This document shows positions 46,719 to 54,998 of a stretch of DNA of 64,000 bases, one piece after another. Location: contig NZ_SORN01000002.1 of the NCBI RefSeq assembly GCF_004366635.1, positions 62,001-126,000 of the forward strand, given 5' to 3'. The stretch is from Roseinatronobacter bogoriensis DSM 18756. Its GTDB lineage: Bacteria > Pseudomonadota > Alphaproteobacteria > Rhodobacterales > Rhodobacteraceae. Under the pieces are notes generated by a model. That model saw nothing but the letters and a program-made list of their open reading frames with translations. It did no database searches and was not told where the DNA came from. Positions within the stretch are counted from its first letter, which is position 1. Each line of letters opens with the position of its first letter. The position numbers and the translations under genes are program-made.

Positions 46719-46747
46719 TTGACCAAAAGTGACCTTCTGAGTAGTGT
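46719..46747 (+). promoter_or_regulatory. Weak promoter candidate for the AerR-like gene
   Basis: TTGACC, a 17-base spacer and TAGTGT lie just before GGAGG and a GTG at 46768. The -10 match is weak. No TGT-N12-ACA PpsR/CrtJ site is visible in 46621-46767. Confidence 0.3.
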
Positions 46748-46767
46748 TTGAAGCTGGAGGGCCGTGC

Positions 46768-47619
46768 GTGACAGGAACTGACTTGCGTGATTTCCCCGTG
46801 CCGGATGAGTGCCGGGACTGGGTTGAGAATTTGTTTCGTGATCTTGATGTGAAAGTCTCGCGTCAAGCCGCGCGCCAAGAGAGCCAGATCATGCACCGAG
46901 ATGGTGTCATTCGCCACGACAGCACTTGCGGCAAGAAAGACGCTGATGCGCTGTTCGATGCCGTCATAACAGGGAATTACGCGCAAGCGCTGGATCTGTG
47001 CCGAAAGGCGCTTGCCCAGCCGGATATTGGAGCGCGCGGCATTTACACCGCGCTGATGTTGCCTGCTATCCGAATGGTTGGGCAGGCCTGGGCGGATGAT
47101 AGCGCTTCATTCGCTCAGACCTCATTGGGCTTTTGTCTGTTGCACCGTTTGTTGGACCGTCTGGCGCAGGACATGGCGTCAAACGGCGTGTCTGTCGGGC
47201 ATCGCACATGGCAGACCGGGCAACAGCGGATCATGGTGGCGGTCGCGCCGGGGGATTCGCACAGTTTCGGCGCCATGATCCTGACGGAGGAATTGCGCCT
47301 GCGCGGGTGGTTCGTGACATTCTATGACCACAGCCGGAGTGATGCAGTGATCGAGGCGCTTTCCGAGCAGGGCTTTGACACGCTGGCAATTTCTGTTAGC
47401 TGCGACGAGAGTCTGGCTGGCCTTGCGGATTTCGTCACGACCTGCCGCCTAGCCAGTCGCAACCCGCAAGTGGAGATATTGATCGGAGGGGCGGCGATTC
47501 AGGCCCCGTTCGGCCAATACGGCTTTCTTCAGGCCGATCGTGTCGGGATGAGCATCGAAGAGGTTGTTTCGGCGCTCGCATCCCGTGAAGCCGAATTGCA
47601 GCAAGGCAAGTGGAACTGA
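46768..47619 (+). CDS. AerR/PpaA-like regulator with B12-binding-type domain
   Basis: 283 residues from a GTG with GGAGG upstream. Residues ~55-145 are a helical cap (YAQALDLCRKALAQPDIGARGIYT), containing W108 followed after nine residues by Thr-Ser (AWADDSASFAQTS), where CarH-like proteins have Glu-His. Residues ~150-275 form a Rossmann-like cobalamin domain with D163-S-H165-S-F-G168, the DxHxxG motif. This matches the AerR/PpaA group that binds cobalamin (heme has also been reported) and antagonises PpsR/CrtJ. A PpsR-like gene follows after two bases, as in the photosynthesis gene cluster; no photosynthesis genes are near. Confidence 0.82.
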   Translation: MTGTDLRDFPVPDECRDWVENLFRDLDVKVSRQAARQESQIMHRDGVIRHDSTCGKKDADALFDAVITGNYAQALDLCRKALAQPDIGARGIYTALMLPAIRMVGQAWADDSASFAQTSLGFCLLHRLLDRLAQDMASNGVSVGHRTWQTGQQRIMVAVAPGDSHSFGAMILTEELRLRGWFVTFYDHSRSDAVIEALSEQGFDTLAISVSCDESLAGLADFVTTCRLASRNPQVEILIGGAAIQAPFGQYGFLQADRVGMSIEEVVSALASREAELQQGKWN

Positions 47620-47621
47620 TC

Positions 47622-48374
47622 ATGACCAATACATCCGGTAGTCTGACACAAGTGACGGCCTGCATTGGCACGTTCCCGGCAGAAGTTGTGGGCCAGATCA
47701 TTCTGGCATCCAGTGATTTGTGTATTCTGGTCGGGCCGGATCTGATTGTGAAAGATGTGGTTCTGGGCTTTGCGCTGGAAGATATCGCCTGCACGACATG
47801 GCGCGGCGCTGCGTTACGCAAACTTGTCGGACCAGAAGGGCAGCGCAAGGTTGATCTGCTGTGGTCTGATGCGACGGTTGAGAAAACCGGCTGGCGGCAC
47901 CTGAATCTCAGAACGGACCATGCCGATGCCGAGTTGCCGCTACTGGTCCAGCGCATTGCCACCGGCACGGGGGACTCTGTCCTTGTGTGCCGCGATTTGC
48001 GCCCTGCCGTGCGCGTGCAGCAGCAATTCAATCGCGCGATGACAGAAATGGAGCAGCGCCGAGAAGATGTTGTGGATCTGTTTTCGCCTGTGCCCGCGTC
48101 GCACATTCCGGCAGGGGCAGGATCTAAAGGCGTCACTGGGGTGCTGGACACAAGATCTGCGCAGGCTGATGCAATGGTGCGTCAGGCTTTTGATGGTCTG
48201 GGCCGCCACTCGCTGTCGCAGATCGTGGCCCAGACTGCGCGCGTGTTGGAAGAGATGTGTATCCGCGAGGCGTATGCGCAATGCGGCCATGATCTGGCCG
48301 CCACTGCGCTCTTGTTGGAGATGGATGCCGACGATCTGGCGCAACGCCTGGCCTTTTACCAAGGCAAGCCGTAA
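47622..48374 (+). CDS. Short PpsR/CrtJ-like protein: N-PAS, Q-linker and HTH, without PAS1/PAS2
   Basis: 250 residues. The first ~150 match the N-terminal PAS and Q-linker of PpsR: PAEVVGQIILASSDLCILVGPDLIV, then SVLVCRDLRPAVRVQQQFNRAM. The end (SLSQIVAQTARVLEEMCIREA) matches the PpsR Fis-type HTH, including Cys213, which aligns with the redox Cys424 of R. sphaeroides PpsR. The two central PAS domains (about 200 residues) are missing and the recognition helix reads LEMDADDLAQRLAFY, acidic where PpsR has Arg/Gln/Ser. ATG at 47622; a GTG at 47610 would overlap the upstream gene. A regulator of altered or lost DNA binding is inferred. Confidence 0.78.
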   Translation: MTNTSGSLTQVTACIGTFPAEVVGQIILASSDLCILVGPDLIVKDVVLGFALEDIACTTWRGAALRKLVGPEGQRKVDLLWSDATVEKTGWRHLNLRTDHADAELPLLVQRIATGTGDSVLVCRDLRPAVRVQQQFNRAMTEMEQRREDVVDLFSPVPASHIPAGAGSKGVTGVLDTRSAQADAMVRQAFDGLGRHSLSQIVAQTARVLEEMCIREAYAQCGHDLAATALLLEMDADDLAQRLAFYQGKP

Positions 48375-48381
48375 GCAACGC

Positions 48382-48999
48382 TCAGGTTGCGATATAGCGG
48401 TCGCCGCGATGGTTTATGCCGATAATCGCATTCAGCACTGCCGCCCCCAGCAGCGACCATAGCACCAGATTGGCGGGCAGAACTAGCAGCGCCACCGCAA
48501 AGAGCACCAGATCAAAGCCAAGCTGCACCCAGCCCGCGCGCCAGCCCAGACGCTCTTGCAGGTCATAGGCCACGATGCCGACACCCCCCAGACTTGAACG
48601 ATGGCGAAAGATGGCCAGCAATCCTGCGCCTGCAATCATACCGAACAGCACGGCCGCGACAGCAGGGTTGGCCGGAACCACCGTCACCAGATCCCCGATG
48701 ACCAGCGACACGCCAGATATCAGCAGGACAGAGGCAAAGGTTTTCAGCGTGAAACCTGCGCCCAGCCGGAACCATGCCAGCGCATAGAACGGCAGGTTGA
48801 TGACAAAGAACACCACCCCAAAGCTATAGCCTGTCATGTAGGAAATCAGCACCGCCAGCCCGGCGGTCTGGCCCGTCACCAGCCCTGCGCCTGTCAGGAT
48901 CAGCACACCGAAGGCGCACATGATGGCCCCGAAGGCCAGGCCCTGCGCATCTTCGAGCGGGGTATGCGGTGCGGGTTGCCGCACATCAATGCCCGACAC
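48382..48999 (-). CDS. YitT family membrane protein
   Basis: About 205 residues with five hydrophobic segments (AFGAIMCAFGVLILTGAGLVTGQTAGLAVL; FGVVFFVINLPFYALAWF; LGLIG-like VLLISGVSLVIGDLVTVV and others). The early GQTAGLAVL and the inner GVGIVAYDLQERLGWRAGW fit YitT/DUF161. Starts at 48999 (GTG) or 48984 are possible; both overlap the SMR gene end. The function of the family is unknown. Confidence 0.78.
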   Translation of the reverse strand: MSGIDVRQPAPHTPLEDAQGLAFGAIMCAFGVLILTGAGLVTGQTAGLAVLISYMTGYSFGVVFFVINLPFYALAWFRLGAGFTLKTFASVLLISGVSLVIGDLVTVVPANPAVAAVLFGMIAGAGLLAIFRHRSSLGGVGIVAYDLQERLGWRAGWVQLGFDLVLFAVALLVLPANLVLWSLLGAAVLNAIIGINHRGDRYIAT

Positions 49000-49315
49000 T
49001 GTTGCTGAACAGGTTGATGACCGCAATCCCGGCAATGATCATGCCAAGGCCCAGAACTGCGGGCATGTCCAGTCGCTGGCCAAAGACGACCCAGCCGATG
49101 CCGGCAATCAGGCAGACACCCAGACCGGACCAGATTGCATAGGCCACCCCCACAGGGATGATCCGCAACACCAGCGCCAGCAGCCAGAAAGACAGCGCAT
49201 AAGCCAGCACCACCAGAATTGACGGGCCAAGCCGGGTCATCCCATCGCTGGCCTTCAAAGCCGTTGTGCCGATGGTTTCAAACAGAATGGCAACCCCAAG
49301 ATATAGCCAGTGCAT
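48986..49315 (-). CDS. Small multidrug resistance (SMR) family transporter
   Basis: 109 residues, four membrane helices. Glu13 in YLGVAILFETIGTT corresponds to the essential Glu14 of EmrE, and GVAYAIWSGLGV is the GG-type helix 3 motif. Exports cationic drugs or guanidinium-like metabolites; which subgroup is unclear. It lies 11 bases after the M48 protease gene and overlaps YitT. Confidence 0.9.
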   Translation of the reverse strand: MHWLYLGVAILFETIGTTALKASDGMTRLGPSILVVLAYALSFWLLALVLRIIPVGVAYAIWSGLGVCLIAGIGWVVFGQRLDMPAVLGLGMIIAGIAVINLFSNSVGH

Positions 49316-49326
49316 GACGCGTTTCC

Positions 49327-50049
49327 TTAGATCGGGCGGCCTGCCGCCATGTTGTCAACCGCACGCTCAATCTCGCGTAGCCGTTCGGCATTGGGCGGGT
49401 GGGTGCCAAGAAACTGGTTGCCCGGATCCGGGATCCGGCGGAAGATTTGCGCGCCGCGCAAGGGGTCATATCCGGCACGCGCGGCGATAAGGGCGCCAAT
49501 GCGGTCGGCTTCTAGCTCAAAGCTTTTGGAGTAGCGTCTTGCACCGACAGTGGCGCTCGTGTTGACGATGCGTTGCGCTGTCGCCTCATCCGCACCGGTG
49601 ATTGCCGCAAATAACCCGCCGATTAACGCGCCTGTCATGGCCTGTTCCTGAATGCGGGGCAGGTGGTCTGCAATGTGATGCGCCGCCTCATGCCCGAAGA
49701 TCAGGGCGATTTCGTCATGGCTACGCAAATCGTCGATCAGCGCAATTGTGAAGGCGATAATCGGCCTGCCGTTTTCGTCGCGGGTATGAAACGCGTTCGG
49801 AGGTTGATCGGGGCGATCATCCAGAACGACCATGAAGTTGCAATCCAGTCGCGGATTGCGTTCGCGGCAGACCTGCGTCGCAACAGGGCGCATACGTTGA
49901 ACAACGGCGTTGAAATCCGCGCGGGTGCTGCTGGGGGTGGTGGGCTGCTGTGGCGCGGGGGCCAGAATGGGGCCCGGCGCCAATGTGCAGGCAGCGACCG
50001 CAAAAGCGGTCAGGGACAATAGCAATGTCGAGCGCAAAGCTTGCAGCAT
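49327..50049 (-). CDS. M48-family metalloprotease lipoprotein
   Basis: 240 residues. A lipobox (AFAVAACTLAP) marks an envelope lipoprotein. The zinc motif HEAAHH lies near residue 120 (IFGHEAAHHIADHL) and the third ligand in SFELEADRIGA. Such BepA/LoiP-like enzymes degrade misassembled outer-membrane proteins. It is the first of three closely spaced minus-strand genes. Confidence 0.9.
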   Translation of the reverse strand: MLQALRSTLLLSLTAFAVAACTLAPGPILAPAPQQPTTPSSTRADFNAVVQRMRPVATQVCRERNPRLDCNFMVVLDDRPDQPPNAFHTRDENGRPIIAFTIALIDDLRSHDEIALIFGHEAAHHIADHLPRIQEQAMTGALIGGLFAAITGADEATAQRIVNTSATVGARRYSKSFELEADRIGALIAARAGYDPLRGAQIFRRIPDPGNQFLGTHPPNAERLREIERAVDNMAAGRPI

Positions 50050-50165
50050 CGGGACAGGCCTTTCTCAGTCACCACAGACTTAGCGGACCGCACGCAAAGG
50101 ACAATACGTGCAACAGCATCAGTGCGCGCGCCGCGCCTAGGACGTTTCGTAGCGCGCGAGAGATG

Positions 50166-50825
50166 TCAGCGCGTCGATTCTGTCAGGCGGCGGGTCACAT
50201 AGTCGGTCACGGTGTTCAGCATGGGTTGCATATGCTGTTCTTCATCCTTGAAGAAATGGTCCGCACCTTCGATTTCGGTATGGGTGATGGTGATGCCGCG
50301 CTGTTCCTGCAATTTTGCGACCAGCGTTTTCGTGTCACGCGGCGGGGCGACGCGGTCGGCGGTGCCATTGATCACCAGACCAGAGGCCGGGCAGGGGGCA
50401 AGGAAGCTGAAATCATACAGATTGGCCGGTGGCGCGACCGAAACGAAGCCAGTTATGTCGGGGCGGCGCATCAGAAGCTGCATCCCGATCCACGCACCGA
50501 AACTGAACCCTGCCACCCAGCAATGGCGCGCATTCTGACTTTGGGCTTGCACATAATCCAGCGCGGCTGCGGCATCGGACAATTCGCCAATGCCCTGATC
50601 GTATTCGCCCTGGCTGCGCCCAACACCGCGGAAATTGAACCGCAGCACCGAAAAACCCATTTTATGGAAGGCGTAATGCAGGTTGTAGACAACCTTGTTA
50701 TTCATGGTGCCGCCAAATTGCGGATGCGGGTGCAAAACAATTGCAATCGGCGCATCGGTTTTGGGCTGTGGGTGGAAACGGCCTTCAAGGCGGCCTTCTG
50801 GGCCGGGGAAGATGATCTCGGGCAT
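50166..50825 (-). CDS. Alpha/beta hydrolase of the COG2945 type
   Basis: 219 residues: VLHPHPQFGGTMNNKVVYNL at the start, FRGVGRSQGEYD, the nucleophile elbow GFSFGA, acid in GTADRVAPP and His in ADHFFKDEE. This small hydrolase group lies beside suf operons in many Rhodobacterales. The substrate is not known. Divergent from iscR across about 250 bases that hold the suf promoter. Confidence 0.87.
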   Translation of the reverse strand: MPEIIFPGPEGRLEGRFHPQPKTDAPIAIVLHPHPQFGGTMNNKVVYNLHYAFHKMGFSVLRFNFRGVGRSQGEYDQGIGELSDAAAALDYVQAQSQNARHCWVAGFSFGAWIGMQLLMRRPDITGFVSVAPPANLYDFSFLAPCPASGLVINGTADRVAPPRDTKTLVAKLQEQRGITITHTEIEGADHFFKDEEQHMQPMLNTVTDYVTRRLTESTR

Positions 50826-50920
50826 AAGGGGCCTTATTTTGTGGTCACAGACTTCAGGAATTCTCTGTCGCTGTTGTTTTGGTTCATTTCAAGTCGCAAC
50901 TCGCGACGAATAGCTAATTC

Positions 50921-50949
50921 TTGACTCTTTACTTCAGGCATTTTAGAAG
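50921..50949 (+). promoter_or_regulatory. Predicted promoter of the iscR-suf operon
   Basis: TTGACT (50921-50926), 17 bases, TAGAAG (50944-50949). The transcript would start near 50957 and have a leader of about 125 bases before the iscR ATG at 51082. The leader is GC-rich with several short palindromes; no riboswitch is recognised. Confidence 0.5.
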
Positions 50950-50958
50950 TGTTCTAAT
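50942..50958 (+). promoter_or_regulatory. Irr-type iron control element (ICE box) over the suf promoter
   Basis: TTTAGAA-GTG-TTCTAAT is a near-perfect palindrome matching the alphaproteobacterial Irr motif (TTTAGAA-N3-TTCTAAA, one end mismatch). It overlaps the predicted -10, so Irr binding would be expected to repress or modulate the operon with iron/heme status. Confidence 0.65.
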
Positions 50959-51081
50959 CTGCGAGACATGTTCTCGGGGTGGTGCGCGCTGCGCCGAAGG
51001 TGTAGGCGCGCATGTCGCGCGCGTCAACCTCATTCGGCGGCGCTTGATCTGCTGAGATGGTGTGTTGAGCGAGGGTCTGCC

Positions 51082-51540
51082 ATGAAGCTTTCGACAAAAG
51101 GGCGCTATGCCATGATCGCGCTGGTGGACCTTGCGCAGGCCCCCAAGGATGCGCTGATCTCGCTGAACGAGATATCTGGTCGGCAACAGGTCTCGCTGGC
51201 CTATCTTGAACAACTGTTCGTCAAGCTGCGTCGTGCGGGGCTGGTCGAGTCCGTGCGCGGGCCGGGGGGCGGTTATCGTCTGGCGCGCCCCGCCGATTCG
51301 ATCCGCGTGTCTGAAGTGCTGGAGGCGGTTGAGGAAACAGTCAGCGCGATGCATACGGGCGCTGGGGCATCGGGCGCGGTTTCGGGGTCAAGGGCGCAAT
51401 CCATGACCAACCGGCTGTGGGAAGGGTTGTCGGCCCATGTCTATGTGTTCCTGCACCAGACCCGCCTGTCAGATGTTGCCTGCAATGCATTGGCACCATG
51501 CCCTGCCGTGCCTACATTATTCGAAGTCGTCGATGAATGA
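51082..51540 (+). CDS. iscR: Rrf2-family regulator IscR, atypical cysteine set
   Basis: 152 residues. The winged HTH is canonical (MKLSTKGRYAMIALVDLAQ; RRAGLVESVRGPGGGYRLARP). The segment that carries C92, C98 and C104 in E. coli IscR has no Cys here; the only cysteines are 134 and 140 (DVACNALAPC). A non-canonical Fe-S IscR is known from Rhodobacter sphaeroides. It heads the suf operon and should regulate it. An in-frame extension from 50968 is arginine-rich and rejected. Confidence 0.92.
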   Translation: MKLSTKGRYAMIALVDLAQAPKDALISLNEISGRQQVSLAYLEQLFVKLRRAGLVESVRGPGGGYRLARPADSIRVSEVLEAVEETVSAMHTGAGASGAVSGSRAQSMTNRLWEGLSAHVYVFLHQTRLSDVACNALAPCPAVPTLFEVVDE

Positions 51541-51593
51541 GGCTATAGGTCGGTTTTGACTGGCAGTAATGGGCTGAATAAGGGGGCAGGTCT

Positions 51594-52640
51594 GTGACTC
51601 GCCGCGTGTATCTGGACTATAACGCGACCGCGCCTGTGCGCGCGGAGGCACGCGCGGCGATGATCGCGGCGATGGATGTCGTGGGCAACCCGTCATCCGT
51701 TCATGCCGAGGGGCGCAAGGCGCGTGCACTGTTGGAAAAGGCACGTGCGCAGGTGGCGGCGGCGCTTGGGGCTGATGGGGCCGAGATTGTCTTTACCTCT
51801 GGCGCGACAGAGGCGGCGGCACTGGCGCTTGCAGGGCGTGGTTTGTCATGTGCGGCAATCGAGCATGACGCCGTGCGGGCATGGGGTGACGATGCGCTGG
51901 CGGTTGATGGCCGGGGCAGGGTGACCGTGCAAAATCCCGAAGGCGTAACGCTGCAAATCGCAAATTCCGAGACGGGCATCCTTCAGTCCCTGCCCGAAGG
52001 TTTGGCGGTCAGCGACCTGACGCAAGGCTTTGGCAAGCTGCCTTTCGCCTTCAACTGGCTGGGGGTTGAGATGGGTTTCGTGTCGGCCCATAAGATTGGT
52101 GGCCCGAAAGGTGTGGGCGCGCTGGTCATGCGGCGCGGCACGGATATTGCAGCTCAGATTCGCGGGGGTGGTCAGGAAATGGGCCGCCGCGCCGGAACAG
52201 AAAACCTGATCGCAATCGCCGGATTCGGCGCAGCGGCAGAAGCTGCGGCAAAAGACCTTGCGGATGGGGTGTGGAATTCTGTATCTGAAATTAGAAATAT
52301 TCTAGAACAGGCTCTGGACGCTGGCGCAAGCAAGACTATTTTAGTCGGGAAAGATGGTGACCGTTTGCCCAACACCCTGTGTCTTGCGACACCGGGCTGG
52401 AAGGGAGAGACGCAGGTGATGCAGATGGATTTGGCGGGGTTTGCCATTTCGGCTGGATCGGCCTGTTCTTCTGGTAAGTTGCGCGCTTCGGCAGTGTTGG
52501 GCGCAATGGGGTTTGACGCGGTAACGGCATCGGGTGCGATCCGTGTGTCGCTGGGGCCGCATAATGTGGAAGAAGATGTGCTTCGCTTTGCCGAAGCGTG
52601 GTTGAAGGAATATCGCCGTTTTGCTGCCCGCGCAGCGTGA
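51594..52640 (+). CDS. Cysteine desulfurase (NifS/IscS-like)
   Basis: 348 residues, class V aminotransferase fold. The PLP lysine lies in [10 protein letters not shown], and the catalytic Cys in [10 protein letters not shown] as in IscS/NifS-type enzymes. GTG start at 51594 with AGGGGGCAGG upstream. It supplies sulfur to the Suf scaffold. A second desulfurase of the SufS type ends the operon. Length is shorter than E. coli IscS (404), with a reduced middle segment. Confidence 0.92.
   Translation: MTRRVYLDYNATAPVRAEARAAMIAAMDVVGNPSSVHAEGRKARALLEKARAQVAAALGADGAEIVFTSGATEAAALALAGRGLSCAAIEHDAVRAWGDDALAVDGRGRVTVQNPEGVTLQIANSETGILQSLPEGLAVSDLTQGFGKLPFAFNWLGVEMGFVSAHKIGGPKGVGALVMRRGTDIAAQIRGGGQEMGRRAGTENLIAIAGFGAAAEAAAKDLADGVWNSVSEIRNILEQALDAGASKTILVGKDGDRLPNTLCLATPGWKGETQVMQMDLAGFAISAGSACSSGKLRASAVLGAMGFDAVTASGAIRVSLGPHNVEEDVLRFAEAWLKEYRRFAARAA
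52291..52305 (+). promoter_or_regulatory. ICE-like palindrome inside the cysteine desulfurase gene
   Basis: TTAGAA-ATA-TTCTAG resembles the Irr element upstream of iscR, one mismatch. It lies in coding sequence about 390 bases before sufB in an A+T-rich patch. It may be chance. Confidence 0.3.
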
Positions 52641-52692
52641 ATGGACGAAACTGGCCCCTGCACAACAGGGGATGAGAGAAAAAGGAAAGCAC

Positions 52693-54204
52693 ATGGCTGT
52701 ACTGGACGAGACGCAAATGCGCGAAGGTGTGGACCGCGAGACTGTCGAAACAGTGCAGTCGATGGCGGGCACCTATAAGCACGGCTGGGAAACAGAAATC
52801 GAAATGGATTTCGCGCCCAAGGGCCTGAACGAAGATATCGTGCGCCTGATCTCGGAAAAGAATAATGAACCTGAATGGCTGCTGGAATGGCGGCTGGACG
52901 CCTATCGGCGTTGGTTGACGATGGAAAGCCCTGATTGGGCGATGCTGAACATCCCCGAGATCGACTATCAGGAACAGTATTATTACGCCAAGCCCAAGTC
53001 GATGGTCGAAAAGCCGAAATCGCTTGATGAAGTTGATCCCAAGCTGCTGGAAACCTATGCGAAACTTGGAATTCCGCTGAAAGAACAAATGCTTCTGGCC
53101 GGTGTTGAAGGTGCGGAAGAGGGCCGCAAGGTCGCTGTTGATGCCGTGTTCGATTCTGTATCTGTTGGCACGACCTTCAAGAAAGAACTGGCAGAGGCTG
53201 GCGTGATCTTCTGTTCCATCTCGGAAGCTGTGCAGGACCACCCGGAGTTGGTGAAGAGATATCTCGGCTCTGTTGTGCCACAGAATGACAATTACTTTGC
53301 GGCGCTGAATTCGGCTGTGTTTTCAGACGGTAGTTTCGTCTACATTCCTGCGGGCGTGAAATGCCCGATGGAATTGTCCACCTATTTCCGCATCAATGCA
53401 GAGAATACGGGCCAGTTCGAGCGCACGCTGATTGTGGCGGAAAAAGGCAGCCATGTCAGCTATTTGGAAGGCTGCACGGCACCCAAGCGTGACACAAACC
53501 AGCTACATGCGGCGGTGGTCGAGATTGTCGTGCTGGAAGATGCAGAGGTGAAGTACTCGACCGTGCAGAACTGGTTTCCGGGCGATGAAAACGGCAAAGG
53601 CGGGATTTACAATTTCGTCACCAAACGCGCCGATTGCCGCGAGGACCGCGCAAAAGTGATGTGGACGCAGGTCGAAACCGGCAGCGCGATTACTTGGAAA
53701 TACCCCTCCTGCATTCTGCGCGGCGATGACACGCAGGGCGAATTTTACTCAATCGCCATCGCCAATAACTGGCAGCAGGCCGATACGGGCACGAAAATGG
53801 TGCATCTGGGCAAGAATTCACGCTCGCGCATCGTGTCCAAGGGGATTTCGGCAGGGCACGCGCAAAACACCTATCGCGGGCTTGTCTCAATGCACCCGAA
53901 GGCCAAGGATTCACGCAATTACACGCAATGCGACAGCCTGCTGATCGGCGATAAATGCGGCGCGCATACTGTGCCTTACATCGAGGTACGCAACGCATCG
54001 AGCCGTGTGGAACATGAGGCCACCACCTCCAAGGTCGATGACGACCAACTGTTCTACTGCCGTCAACGCGGCATGGATGAGGAAGAGGCAGTGGCGCTGG
54101 TGGTTAACGGGTTCTGCAAGGAAGTGTTGCAGGAATTGCCAATGGAATTCGCAATGGAAGCGCAAGCGCTTGTCGCAATTTCGCTTGAGGGCTCGGTGGG
54201 CTGA
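52693..54204 (+). CDS. sufB: Fe-S cluster assembly protein SufB
   Basis: 503 residues. SufB core includes [42 protein letters not shown] and the C-terminal [27 protein letters not shown]. It forms the SufBC2D scaffold. ATG at 52693 with AAGGAAAG upstream; the reading frame extends earlier but upstream residues overlap the desulfurase end. Confidence 0.97.
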   Translation: MAVLDETQMREGVDRETVETVQSMAGTYKHGWETEIEMDFAPKGLNEDIVRLISEKNNEPEWLLEWRLDAYRRWLTMESPDWAMLNIPEIDYQEQYYYAKPKSMVEKPKSLDEVDPKLLETYAKLGIPLKEQMLLAGVEGAEEGRKVAVDAVFDSVSVGTTFKKELAEAGVIFCSISEAVQDHPELVKRYLGSVVPQNDNYFAALNSAVFSDGSFVYIPAGVKCPMELSTYFRINAENTGQFERTLIVAEKGSHVSYLEGCTAPKRDTNQLHAAVVEIVVLEDAEVKYSTVQNWFPGDENGKGGIYNFVTKRADCREDRAKVMWTQVETGSAITWKYPSCILRGDDTQGEFYSIAIANNWQQADTGTKMVHLGKNSRSRIVSKGISAGHAQNTYRGLVSMHPKAKDSRNYTQCDSLLIGDKCGAHTVPYIEVRNASSRVEHEATTSKVDDDQLFYCRQRGMDEEEAVALVVNGFCKEVLQELPMEFAMEAQALVAISLEGSVG

Positions 54205-54236
54205 CACGCCCCAAGGAATGAAACGAGGAAAAGAAT

Positions 54237-54998
54237 ATGCTGGAAATCAACAACCTGCACGCCGAACTTGAAGAAGATTCTGGAGTGAAGATCCTTAAGG
54301 GTCTGTCGCTGACCATCAAGCCGGGCGAGGTTCATGCGATCATGGGCCCGAACGGGTCGGGTAAATCGACGTTGTCCTATGTCCTGTCAGGCCGCGACGG
54401 GTATGAAGTGACCGAGGGCAGCGCCACGCTGGAAGGTGTTGACCTGCTGGAGATGGAACCCGAAGAGCGCGCAGCCGCAGGCCTGTTTCTGGCCTTTCAA
54501 TACCCGGTCGAGATTCCCGGTGTGGGCAACATGACCTTCCTGCGTACCGCCGTGAACGCCCAGCGCAAGGCGCGTGGCGAGGAAGAGCTTTCTGCCGGGG
54601 AATTTCTGAAAGTCGTGCGCGCGAAGGCCAAAGAGTTGCAGATTGACGCGGAGATGCTGAAACGCCCCGTGAATGTGGGCTTCTCAGGCGGCGAGAAGAA
54701 GCGCAATGAAATCCTGCAAATGGCAATGCTGGAACCAAAAATGTGCATTCTTGATGAGACGGATTCCGGCCTTGACGTGGATGCGATGAAGCTGGTGTCT
54801 GACGGTGTGAACGCGCTGCGCGATGCGGGGCGGTCATTTCTGGTTATCACGCATTATCAAAGGCTTCTGAACCATATTCAACCTGATGTCGTGCATATCA
54901 TGTCTGAGGGGCGGATCATCAAGACGGGCGGGCCAGAGCTTGCACTTGAAGTTGAAGAGAATGGTTATGCCGACCTGATGGCGGAGGCGCAGGCATGA
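54237..54998 (+). CDS. sufC: Fe-S cluster assembly ATPase SufC
   Basis: 253-residue ABC ATPase. Walker A GPNGSGKSTL, signature NVGFSGGEKKRNEI, Walker B MCILDETDSGLDVDA. Soluble ABC subunit driving the SufBCD scaffold. GAGGAAAAG precedes the ATG. The stop overlaps the sufD start by four bases. Confidence 0.97.
   Translation: MLEINNLHAELEEDSGVKILKGLSLTIKPGEVHAIMGPNGSGKSTLSYVLSGRDGYEVTEGSATLEGVDLLEMEPEERAAAGLFLAFQYPVEIPGVGNMTFLRTAVNAQRKARGEEELSAGEFLKVVRAKAKELQIDAEMLKRPVNVGFSGGEKKRNEILQMAMLEPKMCILDETDSGLDVDAMKLVSDGVNALRDAGRSFLVITHYQRLLNHIQPDVVHIMSEGRIIKTGGPELALEVEENGYADLMAEAQA

Noticed and set aside
46621..46767. PpsR/CrtJ binding site (TGT-N12-ACA) before the AerR-like gene
   Set aside because: Only TGT-N5-ACA is seen; spacing is wrong.
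50968..51081. N-terminal extension of IscR in frame from an upstream ATG
   Set aside because: Arg/Cys-rich sequence with no homology, no ribosome-binding site, and a good start at 51082 that matches the family.
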